Below are positions 36,878-45,900 of a stretch of DNA of 64,000 bases, piece after piece; position 1 is the first letter of the stretch; the number at the start of each line of letters is the position of its first letter. Under the pieces are notes generated by a model. It saw nothing but the letters and a program-made list of their open reading frames with translations. It had not been told where the DNA came from and ran no database searches. The translations under genes were made by a program, and so were the position numbers. The stretch comes from Pandoraea norimbergensis (GTDB lineage: Bacteria; Pseudomonadota; Gammaproteobacteria; Burkholderiales; Burkholderiaceae): the NCBI RefSeq assembly GCF_001465545.3, contig NZ_CP013480.3:3720001-3784000 (forward strand), in the 5' to 3' direction.

Positions 36878-37969
36878 TCACCTGACACCATCACCGACAA
36901 CTTCCTCGCTCGGGTTGAGCACTTCAAACGACAGACGCCTGGCACTCTGCCGTCCTCCCTCGTGAAACCCCACTTGATAGTCGATGTACAACCGTGAGCC
37001 GTGCGCCAATGGTGCGAGCCACGCCCCCGGCACCGTCGTAAAGATGCCTTGTGCTGCCTCCGTCGCCGTGACGCGGTGTGCCGTGCGCATATGGTGCTGG
37101 TAAGCACCCGGTTGCTGCGCGCTCGTACCGTCGCACCACAGCCACAGTTGTTGTCCCTCGAATGCGAGATGCCAACGCGGCACATCGACGCGCAATCCGT
37201 TGGGCCACTTGTCCGGCTCGATGCGGTCGCCGCCGGCCAAATCCGGCAATTGCGGCATCGGCATGTCTTGCAGATTGAAAGCCGTCACGACCAGCGACAG
37301 CCGTGACGAGTCCGCCATGTCGCCGTCCCGATCGACCGTGTAGCCCACGTCGACAGTGGCATTCACATTCGCCGCGACGAGATACGGTTCAATCCCGAAC
37401 GGGAGAAAATCCGGCACCGTCGCCGGCACCGTCTGCCACGCGGTGTCGATGCTGCCCGCGTCACTCACGCCATGCCAATGCACCTGCACGCGCTGCCCCG
37501 CGAGCATGCCGCCATAGCGCACATGGACCGCCGTGCCGCTCAGCGCAGAGATCGGATTGAGCCGGCCACCCGGTGCATCGGAAACAATCGGCGGCACCAA
37601 GTCCAATGGCGGTACCAACAGGACAAGAATCGTCTTATCCACCGCAGTACCGACGACCGTGCCTTCGGGTTTCTCACATCGGTACGTAATGCTGTGATTG
37701 CCTTCGGTCAGCGCACGCAGGGCACTGCCCGGATAGCGCACCAGGATCTGATTGCCGATCTTGTCGTCATCGGTCAGCGCACGCGTCATCGATGGCACAT
37801 CCACACCGTCGATCATGCAAAACAATCCGTCACCCGGCTCGGTGCCCGGGGGGAACATCGGCACATCGGCCGGTAGCGTGTCTTCGTTGGCGGCAAGATA
37901 CGCCGCGCTCACACCGTTGGCGTCGACTTCCGGCGCCACCTTGAATGGGAAAAACGGAAACTGTTTCAT
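36878..37969 (-). CDS. Unknown 363-aa protein of the RHS operon, Ig-like modules
   Basis: A 363-aa protein without signal peptide or membrane span. It is rich in beta-type sequence with paired Trp motifs (RVQVHWHGVSDAGSID, later LAFEGQQLWLWCDGTS), suggesting two or three immunoglobulin-like beta domains. It starts MKQFPFFPFKVAPEVDANGV and overlaps the RHS stop codon by 4 bp (ATGA-type junction), so it is translationally coupled. Similar proteins occur in Pseudomonas loci with RHS genes as far as I recall. No function is known. Confidence 0.55.
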   Translation of the reverse strand: MKQFPFFPFKVAPEVDANGVSAAYLAANEDTLPADVPMFPPGTEPGDGLFCMIDGVDVPSMTRALTDDDKIGNQILVRYPGSALRALTEGNHSITYRCEKPEGTVVGTAVDKTILVLLVPPLDLVPPIVSDAPGGRLNPISALSGTAVHVRYGGMLAGQRVQVHWHGVSDAGSIDTAWQTVPATVPDFLPFGIEPYLVAANVNATVDVGYTVDRDGDMADSSRLSLVVTAFNLQDMPMPQLPDLAGGDRIEPDKWPNGLRVDVPRWHLAFEGQQLWLWCDGTSAQQPGAYQHHMRTAHRVTATEAAQGIFTTVPGAWLAPLAHGSRLYIDYQVGFHEGGRQSARRLSFEVLNPSEEVVGDGVR

Positions 37970-40900
37970 ACCGTGCTCTCTTCATTGGATTCATCTGCCG
38001 CCGTACCCGACTGCCTTCGTCGAATCTCCGACGACGCTTGTGACGGCGCCGAATAATAAGAACCCGATGACGCGGAGCCCGACGCCATGCTGGAGATGGT
38101 GGTGAAAGATTGGTAAGCACCGTTCGCAAACAGGCCCGTCAGGCCGACGGTCGATGCGGTGCTCGGCGCTCGTGATGGCGGCAGCGAAGCGACCGTGCGC
38201 GCCGAAGACACAGAACCGCTCCGCGATACCTGCGGGCTCGCGCTCGACAACCGGGAGACCGCCGTACGCGCCGCCTGACGAAATCCCGGCGTTTCGGCCG
38301 GTAGCCCCCTCGCCGACGGCCGCATTCGATCCACGACACTGCGCATGGTCCGGTGCACCGATTGGTGGGCCGCCCGCGCCGGCGCGATCGCGAGGCCGAT
38401 ACCGATCATGCCGACCACGCCACTCGCCACCGTGAAGGCTTCCGCCACCTCGCTCGCCCCCGTCGTACTCAGCACGATATCCGCCGTCGAAAGCATGCCG
38501 GCGACGCTGCTCGTGATGATCGATGCTGCCACCGCCATTTGTCCCGAGGAGACACTGACTATCGCGCCGGTGGTCGTGAGTGCGGCCGCCACGCCGACCT
38601 TGCCCAGCGCTGCCGCACCGGTGAGTGCGAGGGCCGCCCCCGCCGCACTGAGCCCCCCCGCCGAGACGACGGTCAGGGCAATGCCTGCCATGACCCCCAG
38701 CACGCCAATCACACCGCCGAGCCAACTGGGCAGATGCCCGCTCGGATCGAGCGCATTGATCGGGTCGATGCGCGCGTAAGCATTGAAGCCGCCTCCCTCG
38801 AACGGCGAGAGCGTATCCGGCACCATGAAACGCCCGAGCACCGGCGAGTACATACGGGCATTGCCGAGCCATAGCCACTGCGTCAGCGGGTCGACAAGCT
38901 CACCATCGTGACCCGGCACGCCGTCGAGCGTGGCCGCCTCGGCGCGATAGCCGGTCGGGCCGTAGACCACACGCTGCGACCCGCTCGCCGGACCGTGCGT
39001 GGCGACTACGCTGGCTTGCCAGTCCGTGGCGTACACGCGCAACGCCCCGGCTTCATCGATGTCACCGAAGGTTTCGGCACCGGCGCTGCCGTCGCCCAGA
39101 TAGGCACGCGAGAACGCGCCACGAATCTCTGTGACGAGCCGGTTCTCGCGGAACACGCGCTCGTGCACGGGTTGCCCCGCACGTACCACGCGGTACTGTT
39201 CGTCCAGACCGTTGTATTGATATTCAACGTGAGCCCCGTCTGTCCGCCCGATGGATGTCACCTGATCAAGCGCGTTGTAGGTCACCGTGTGGCCCTGCTC
39301 TGCCTCGATCATGCGACCGGCGCCGTCGTAGCGGAAGGTCTCGCGACCGTCTGCACTGCCATAGCCCGTGCGAACCAGCGAGGTCAACTGGGTAGGATCG
39401 AGCGCGTTGTCATAGTGATAGACGACCAGCGCCGACGGTTCATCGGTCGGTGGCCACGAGATGATCTGCCGGATGTTGTCAAAGGCATCGAAGCTCCACT
39501 GCTGCATCATGATGCGCCGCGTGGGGAGGTGTGGGTCACGCGGTGCGTCTTCGCCGATGGAGTAGTACAAGTCGAGGCGGCCGCGCGTGTCGTAGGCAAA
39601 ATTTTCGGTGAGCGTTACCTGACCGCCCACGACGCGCCGACGCAAGGACAGCGCATCGGTGGCGTCATATTCCTGTGCGATGGACATGCCCGGCTGACCG
39701 GGCGCGTCGTAGTCACGCAGCACTTCCCGCCCCAGATCGTCGTAGGTGTAAGTGGTAGTCAGTCGCCGTTGCCCGGCCTGATGGACCTGCTGTTGCCGCA
39801 CGCGGCCCAGCGCGTCGTACGCAAAACTCACCGCCACCCCGGCACAATCGATCTGCGTCAGACGGCCGATCCCGGGCGCGTACTGGTAGCGATAGACATT
39901 GCCGCTAACGTCGTCATAGGTCAGCGGCAGCCCCAGCAGCGACCACGTGTGTCGGCATACCCGCTCGCCATCGACGCCGGTGTATGAAACTTCCCGAAGG
40001 TTGCCCGTGGCATAGCGCAGGCAACGGTATTCCGAAGGCAACGCCCCGTCGCTTTCGTGCCGCGCGTGGCTTAGCAAGCCGGAATGCGGATCGTATTCGA
40101 AGCCGGTCGTCACACCGTCGGCGCGACGTTGCTTCACGTGGTCCGTGAGCGACGGATCGATGTCGTACACGGTGCGCTCACCTGCCGCGTTCTGCATGGC
40201 ACTCGGCTGATGACGATCTGCGTGGTACTCCCATAACGTCACGCGCTCGCCGACCGTCTGGGACGTCTTGCGCAACAGTCCGTCGAGATCGCGGCGGCCC
40301 ACCTCGACGCTGTTCATGCGAAGCGTGGCAACTTCGTTCTCATCCGTATGCGCAACGTAGCTACGTTCAACGACGTCACCACTCGCACCGTTGGGCAGCG
40401 TGGTGCGTATCACCCGGTCGGCGAAGTCGTACTCGTAGGACACGGCACGCCCCTTCGGGTCAGTGACCGTGACGCAGCGTCCCAACCCGTCGTACTCGTA
40501 GCTTTGCCGGCTGATCAGACGGCTGCTGTTGTCATAGCGTTCTTCCCATTCGACTTCATCGAACGCGTTGCGCTGACGCACCACCCGGCCCGTGCGTTGC
40601 ACGACGGCGTCCAGCCAGATCGTTTCCCCCTGGGTGATCGGGTTCCACTCGGCATGTTCCGTGACACCGTCCGGGCGAATCACGGCCGACCGGCGTTCCC
40701 AGCCGTCGTATCGATATTGCGTGGTCGCCGCCAACGGGGTGCCGTTGTGACGGTCGGTCACCGTCTCCGATACCAGCCAACCGAGCGTGTCGTAGACACA
40801 ACGACGGACTTCGAAGGCCGCGCCCTGTTCGACATCCGGTTCGCGGCGCAGGGTGCTCATGTCGAGACCGGTCCCGTCGAACACACGCGTATCCTCAACG

Positions 40901-42879
40901 CCGAATTCGTTGGTCGTCACCTGCCGCACGTTGCCGCCGGCCTGCCCGACCAGAAAATACGAAGTCCGCACCGACGCGGTGTACGCGCTGTCACCCGACA
41001 TCGGCGTCGTCGTTGATTCGACGATGCGACCCAACGCGTCATGGACGAATGTCACGCGTGCGTCAGCGCCATCGCGCTGCGTTTCCAGCCCGGTGCGCAC
41101 CGACACGTGAATGGCCGTTGTGCTGCGCGTTGTGTCGAAATCAGTGTGCTGCGTCTGTGTCGTCACCAACGCGTCGCCACTCAGTTGATACGTGAAATCC
41201 GCAATCGTCTGCCAGGCCCACAGGGTCCGTGTGCGGCGTTTCACGCGACCGTGCAGTAGCAACGATGCAGGTTCGTTGTAATACTCGGCCGTCACGGTCG
41301 TGTGAATCTCGCCGGGCGTCTCCAGTGTCTCCCCGATGCATTCGAGAAATCCCGCTCCGCCCGCCACGAGCGAGGGCAGCAACGCGTAGCGATATCGGAT
41401 CGTGCGCGTCGGTGTTTGGCGCGCGGTGCCTCTGCGGACCCACGCCGCAGCCGACGGCACGACGGCCTTCGACTTCATCGTTCGCGGTGTCGGCCAGACC
41501 GGGTCCGGCGGACATCCGGTCTCTCCCGCCGGGTTGTAATAGGTGACCTGCTCGCGAATGCCGTCGGGCGTGAGCGTCTCGACGAGATTGCCGTAGTCAT
41601 CGTAGCGGAAGGTGGTCACGTCGTCGCGAAAGACGCCGCCGCGGCGGAAGCGCTCGATGCGCTGCGCGGGCAACTGAACGATCGCCAACTGATCGGCAAA
41701 CGGCTTGCCGGGCTGATCGTGATAGGTCTCGAGCGTCTCGTGCTCGCAGCCGTCTTCGATGCGTTTCTCGATGCGCCGCAAATGGAAGCGATCGAACTCA
41801 CGGTAGATCGTCACGAGCGGCTCGCCCTGCGGACCGAGTTGCGTCTGCGTGCTGTGATAGCGATAGTCGACGAGCACTTTGTAAAGCGCATCGGTCGCAT
41901 CTTCCCAATCGACACCCGCACCAAAGCCGAGGAAGTTGTTCGTTGAATACTGGTACGTCGAAATACGTTGCGGCAACCCTTCGCCCGGGTCCATCACATG
42001 GCGAACGACATACGGCAGCCGCTCGGGAATCTTATCGGGCGGGTCGCCTGCCCGCCGGGGAAAGGCGTGCCCTTCTTCCTGATAGGCGAGCGTCTCGACA
42101 CTGCCCGTCGGCGATATCACCTGTGTGAGGAATGGCAGATCGGCGTCGGTGTAGCGCTCGTAACGCAATTGCCAGGCGGCCTGTTCGGGTACCGGCAACC
42201 GGATCGCGGAAACGAGATCGCCGTTGAGCGTCATGACATAGTCGACAGACGTGGCACCGGGGCCTGCGCCGGGCAGCGAAAGCGTTACGGCCTGTTCGGT
42301 GCGCGTCACGCGCAGCAGCGGCTGCCGCTCATGATCGTCGATACCGACGAGTGCCGGATGCCCCTCGAAGTACTGCCATTGCAGAAATATCGAGCGCCCG
42401 TGCGCCGACACGATTTCGACCGGCACGTAGGGCGATAGCGGCACGTTCTCGTCAAACATCACGAGACGCTCGCGACGCCCCGACTTGTAGGTAACGATGA
42501 CCGTCTTGTCCAGCTTTTCCACGGCAAACGTCGGCAGTTTCCGGTCGGGCAAGTCGATGCGATCGGGATAAACGATGGCCAGATGCGTTTCACCGTCAGA
42601 CAACATCAGACGCTTCGTCGCGGGCAGCAGCCGCGTCATCGCCCATGACCAGCCCCGCCCCAGTCCGCTGTCCACGTTCTGCAACGGATCGAAGGCGAGC
42701 GACAACGACAGGTCCGGACCCGCCAGCGCGTTCATCGCGATCTTCGGCAACGCCACGCGAATGGAATACGTGCCGGTACGCGGGTCGACCCCTTTCTCAA
42801 GGAAACTCAGGAAGCTCTGCGCACCGGAATACAACGCGCCACTATCGGCCTGAGAGCGTTCTTGTGGAACATCCTGCAT
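37966..42879 (-). CDS. RHS/YD-repeat protein, second copy (1637 aa)
   Basis: A 1637-aa giant with numerous YD-type repeats (for example RYDDYGNLVET, YEYDFADRVIRTTLP, FRYDGAGRMIEAEQG) forming the RHS beta-shell. The RHS-associated core YSPVLGRFMVPDTLSPFEGG is followed by NALDPSGHL near residue 1382. The last about 250 residues are a distinct tail: Gly/Ala-rich helices (GVIGVLGVMAGIALTVVSAG) then a Ser/Arg/Pro-rich end. The start chosen has GGGGAGG upstream and aligns with its paralog; an ATG 45 bp earlier lacks such a site. Probably a TcC-like toxin; target unknown. Confidence 0.8.
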   Translation of the reverse strand: MQDVPQERSQADSGALYSGAQSFLSFLEKGVDPRTGTYSIRVALPKIAMNALAGPDLSLSLAFDPLQNVDSGLGRGWSWAMTRLLPATKRLMLSDGETHLAIVYPDRIDLPDRKLPTFAVEKLDKTVIVTYKSGRRERLVMFDENVPLSPYVPVEIVSAHGRSIFLQWQYFEGHPALVGIDDHERQPLLRVTRTEQAVTLSLPGAGPGATSVDYVMTLNGDLVSAIRLPVPEQAAWQLRYERYTDADLPFLTQVISPTGSVETLAYQEEGHAFPRRAGDPPDKIPERLPYVVRHVMDPGEGLPQRISTYQYSTNNFLGFGAGVDWEDATDALYKVLVDYRYHSTQTQLGPQGEPLVTIYREFDRFHLRRIEKRIEDGCEHETLETYHDQPGKPFADQLAIVQLPAQRIERFRRGGVFRDDVTTFRYDDYGNLVETLTPDGIREQVTYYNPAGETGCPPDPVWPTPRTMKSKAVVPSAAAWVRRGTARQTPTRTIRYRYALLPSLVAGGAGFLECIGETLETPGEIHTTVTAEYYNEPASLLLHGRVKRRTRTLWAWQTIADFTYQLSGDALVTTQTQHTDFDTTRSTTAIHVSVRTGLETQRDGADARVTFVHDALGRIVESTTTPMSGDSAYTASVRTSYFLVGQAGGNVRQVTTNEFGVEDTRVFDGTGLDMSTLRREPDVEQGAAFEVRRCVYDTLGWLVSETVTDRHNGTPLAATTQYRYDGWERRSAVIRPDGVTEHAEWNPITQGETIWLDAVVQRTGRVVRQRNAFDEVEWEERYDNSSRLISRQSYEYDGLGRCVTVTDPKGRAVSYEYDFADRVIRTTLPNGASGDVVERSYVAHTDENEVATLRMNSVEVGRRDLDGLLRKTSQTVGERVTLWEYHADRHQPSAMQNAAGERTVYDIDPSLTDHVKQRRADGVTTGFEYDPHSGLLSHARHESDGALPSEYRCLRYATGNLREVSYTGVDGERVCRHTWSLLGLPLTYDDVSGNVYRYQYAPGIGRLTQIDCAGVAVSFAYDALGRVRQQQVHQAGQRRLTTTYTYDDLGREVLRDYDAPGQPGMSIAQEYDATDALSLRRRVVGGQVTLTENFAYDTRGRLDLYYSIGEDAPRDPHLPTRRIMMQQWSFDAFDNIRQIISWPPTDEPSALVVYHYDNALDPTQLTSLVRTGYGSADGRETFRYDGAGRMIEAEQGHTVTYNALDQVTSIGRTDGAHVEYQYNGLDEQYRVVRAGQPVHERVFRENRLVTEIRGAFSRAYLGDGSAGAETFGDIDEAGALRVYATDWQASVVATHGPASGSQRVVYGPTGYRAEAATLDGVPGHDGELVDPLTQWLWLGNARMYSPVLGRFMVPDTLSPFEGGGFNAYARIDPINALDPSGHLPSWLGGVIGVLGVMAGIALTVVSAGGLSAAGAALALTGAAALGKVGVAAALTTTGAIVSVSSGQMAVAASIITSSVAGMLSTADIVLSTTGASEVAEAFTVASGVVGMIGIGLAIAPARAAHQSVHRTMRSVVDRMRPSARGLPAETPGFRQAARTAVSRLSSASPQVSRSGSVSSARTVASLPPSRAPSTASTVGLTGLFANGAYQSFTTISSMASGSASSGSYYSAPSQASSEIRRRQSGTAADESNEESTV

Positions 42880-42942
42880 GGCATCCTCCCCTCGCCTGAC
42901 GGCGGGTGGTGCTGAAACCTTCATTCACTGCACGCGCTTCAT

Positions 42943-45900
42943 TCATGCCAGGCTCTCGGACCGCTCCCGGTTCTGACCCTGTCTGCGAATGAATTGCGAC
43001 CCGCCGGGCACGCTTTGACGGGCAGGCCCCGCGCCGCGAAGCGCCATCACGCGCAGGGCCCGTGGCGTGCCATTCAGATTCGGCGACATGCCTTGGGGGG
43101 GCGATCCGATGTCACTGAACGATCCCCTCGGCGTCCCGTACACGGACGACGCCCGGCTAGGTGTCGGCGATTGCGCGGGGGCGAGTTCCAGCCAATTGAC
43201 TGGGTTCGTATTGCCTTGTCCCGGCGGCTGAAGGGCTGGCCGTTCGACGCCCGGCGGACGGCCACCTTGCGCCGCTTCGCGTGCAACCCTTTCCTGACGC
43301 AAGACGCCAATTCGCCGGTCAAATTCAGTGACGCTGGCCTTGCGCCGAGCGTTCACCACCGACCGATAGGTTCTGAGCGTCGCCGGCCCCCCGAAGAGGA
43401 ACGCGCTCACCGACAGGGTCCCGCCCGCAGCGCCCAGTATCGTTGCCAGTGCGGTATGATCTGCGGCGCGCGTGGCGGACGAGGCGATCATGGTGAGCGA
43501 CCCTATGGCGCTGCCGACGATCTTTGCCGACGACAGCACCGCCGCGGTAACGGTGATCCCTTTGACCGCCGCCAGTGTCGCAGCGCTGCCGGCGGCGGCC
43601 AGCCCCGCCTTACCGAGCGCGGCTTGCGCCGATACGTTAAGCACAATCCCGACGCCCTTAATGCCCCCCGCGACCGATACGGCAGTGGTGATCGACGCAG
43701 CCGCAAGCAACGCAGGGATCGTAATGGACAGCCATTTCGGGAGATGACCGGTGGGGTCGGTCGCGTTGACCGGATCGATGCGGGCGTACGCGTTGATACC
43801 GCCCCCATCGAATGGCGAAAACGTATCGGGCACCATAAAACGCGCGAGCACCGGCGAGTACATCCGTGCATTGCCTAACCAGAGCCATTGCGTGGCTGGA
43901 TCGGACGTTTCGCCGTCGTACCCGGGCACCCCGTCGAGCGCAGCGCTTGCCTCGCGAAAACCGGACGGCGAGTAGACCACGGCGTGCGTCGTCTGCGCGT
44001 CGTAGGTCTGCATGACGCTGCCCTTGGCATCCAGCGCGTAGACCTGCAACGCACCTGCCTGATCGATCGTGCCCGCCCCCCCGTTGAGATAGACGCGCGA
44101 CAGCGTGCCACGCACCTCGGTGACGAGCACGTTCTCACGAAAGATTCGTGCGCGAGACGGTTGCCCGGTCAAGGTGACCATGCATTGCTCGTCGAGCCCG
44201 TTGTATCGATACGCCGCGAGTTCAGCGCCGCTGTGCGACACCGACAGCATCTGGTCGAGGGAGTTATACGCGATGCGATAGCCGCTTTCCGCGTCGGTCA
44301 TTCGCCCGGCGGCGTCATACGCAAACGTTTGCGTGCCGTTGCTGGCGCCGTAACCCTCGTAGACGAGCGATGTCAGCTGCGTCGGGTCATCTGCGTTCTC
44401 GTAGCGGTAGTCCGCGATTCCCGGGTCCGTTGCCGGCCCTTGATGCCATGTGGTCACCCGGGTGATGTTGTCGAGCGGGTCGTAATCCCACTGCTGGAGA
44501 TAAATGCGCCGCGACGGATCATGCGGATCGTGGGGCGCCTGATCGCCCATGGAGGCATACAGCGCCGGCCGGTTACGCTCGTCGTAATCGAAGTTTTCGG
44601 TAAGCACGGCGTCACCGCCAAGCTTGCGCACGCGCAACGTCAGCAGGTCAAGACCGTCGTACTGCTGTTCGATGGAAAATACCGGCCGGCCGGGTGCCAC
44701 ATACTCACGCAGAATTTCGCGCCCCGCTTCGTCGTACGAGAACGTTGTCGTGAGCATGGCCTGACCGGCCTGCGTCACGCGTTGTTCACGCACACGGCTC
44801 AAGGCGTCGTAGGTCAAGGCGACCGTCACGTTGCCGCATTGCACATCCAGCAGGCGCCCCGTGTCCGTCTCGAAGCGGTAGTGATGTTCAAGTCCGGTGA
44901 CATCGGTGTAGCTGACGGGCAAGCCTTGCAACGACCAGACGTGTGCCGTCGTACGCTGGGTGTCGCCGTCGAGCCACGTTTCCCCGGACAGGTTTCCCGA
45001 AGCATCACGTTCGCACCGGTAGTCGCTAGCGGGCTGGCCGGTCGTTTGCACGTTGGCGTGCATCAACAACCCGGTCTTTTGGTCGTAGTCGTAGTCGATG
45101 CTGACAGCACCGCTGGTGCAGCGGGTCAGGCTCGACGGCAGCGACGGATTGACGTCGTAGGCGACGATCTCACCGCCGGGGCCGCGTACCTCACGCGGCA
45201 GCGTGCGATCGGCATCGAACGCCCACGTCGACGTGCGTCCCCCGATGGTCTGGCCGCTCACACGCATCAGGCCGTCGAATTCGCGCCGGCCGATATCGAT
45301 GCCATTCAACCGGAGCGCGGCAATCTCGTCGCTATCGGCGTGCGGCACGTAGTCGCTCTCGATCACGTCCTCGGTCGGCAGCGTGGTTCGCACGACGCGA
45401 TCGGCAAAGTCGTATTCGTATTGCGTACGGCGCAGACGCGGGTCGGTCTTGGTGTCGAGCCGCCCAAGCCCGTCGTAGGTGTACGCCAGCCGGCTGATCA
45501 AGGTCCCGGCGACGCTCCGGCGCTCCGCCCAGTCGGCGGCGTCGAAGTGGTTCATCTGACGGACCGTGCTTGCGCTGCGCACCGCCCCCGCGCTCGCCGA
45601 TGTCCAGCTTGTCTCGATCTGCGTGAGCGGATCGTATTCCGTATGCTCGGTAACACCGTCGGCACGCACGACACTCGCCTGCTGGCCCCAGCCGTCGTAG
45701 AGAAACTGCTTCGCGACGGTGAGAGTTTGACCGTCATGCCAATCTAGTGTCACGTCCTGCGCCACACGGCCGAAGGCGTCGTAGTCGATACGGTGAACGT
45801 CGTGCGGGAGCCCCTGTGCCACGTCCGGCGCCATGCGCGTCTCGCGCACGAGCAGACCGGTGCCTTCGAAGGCTGTCGTGGTTACGACACCGGACGCCGT

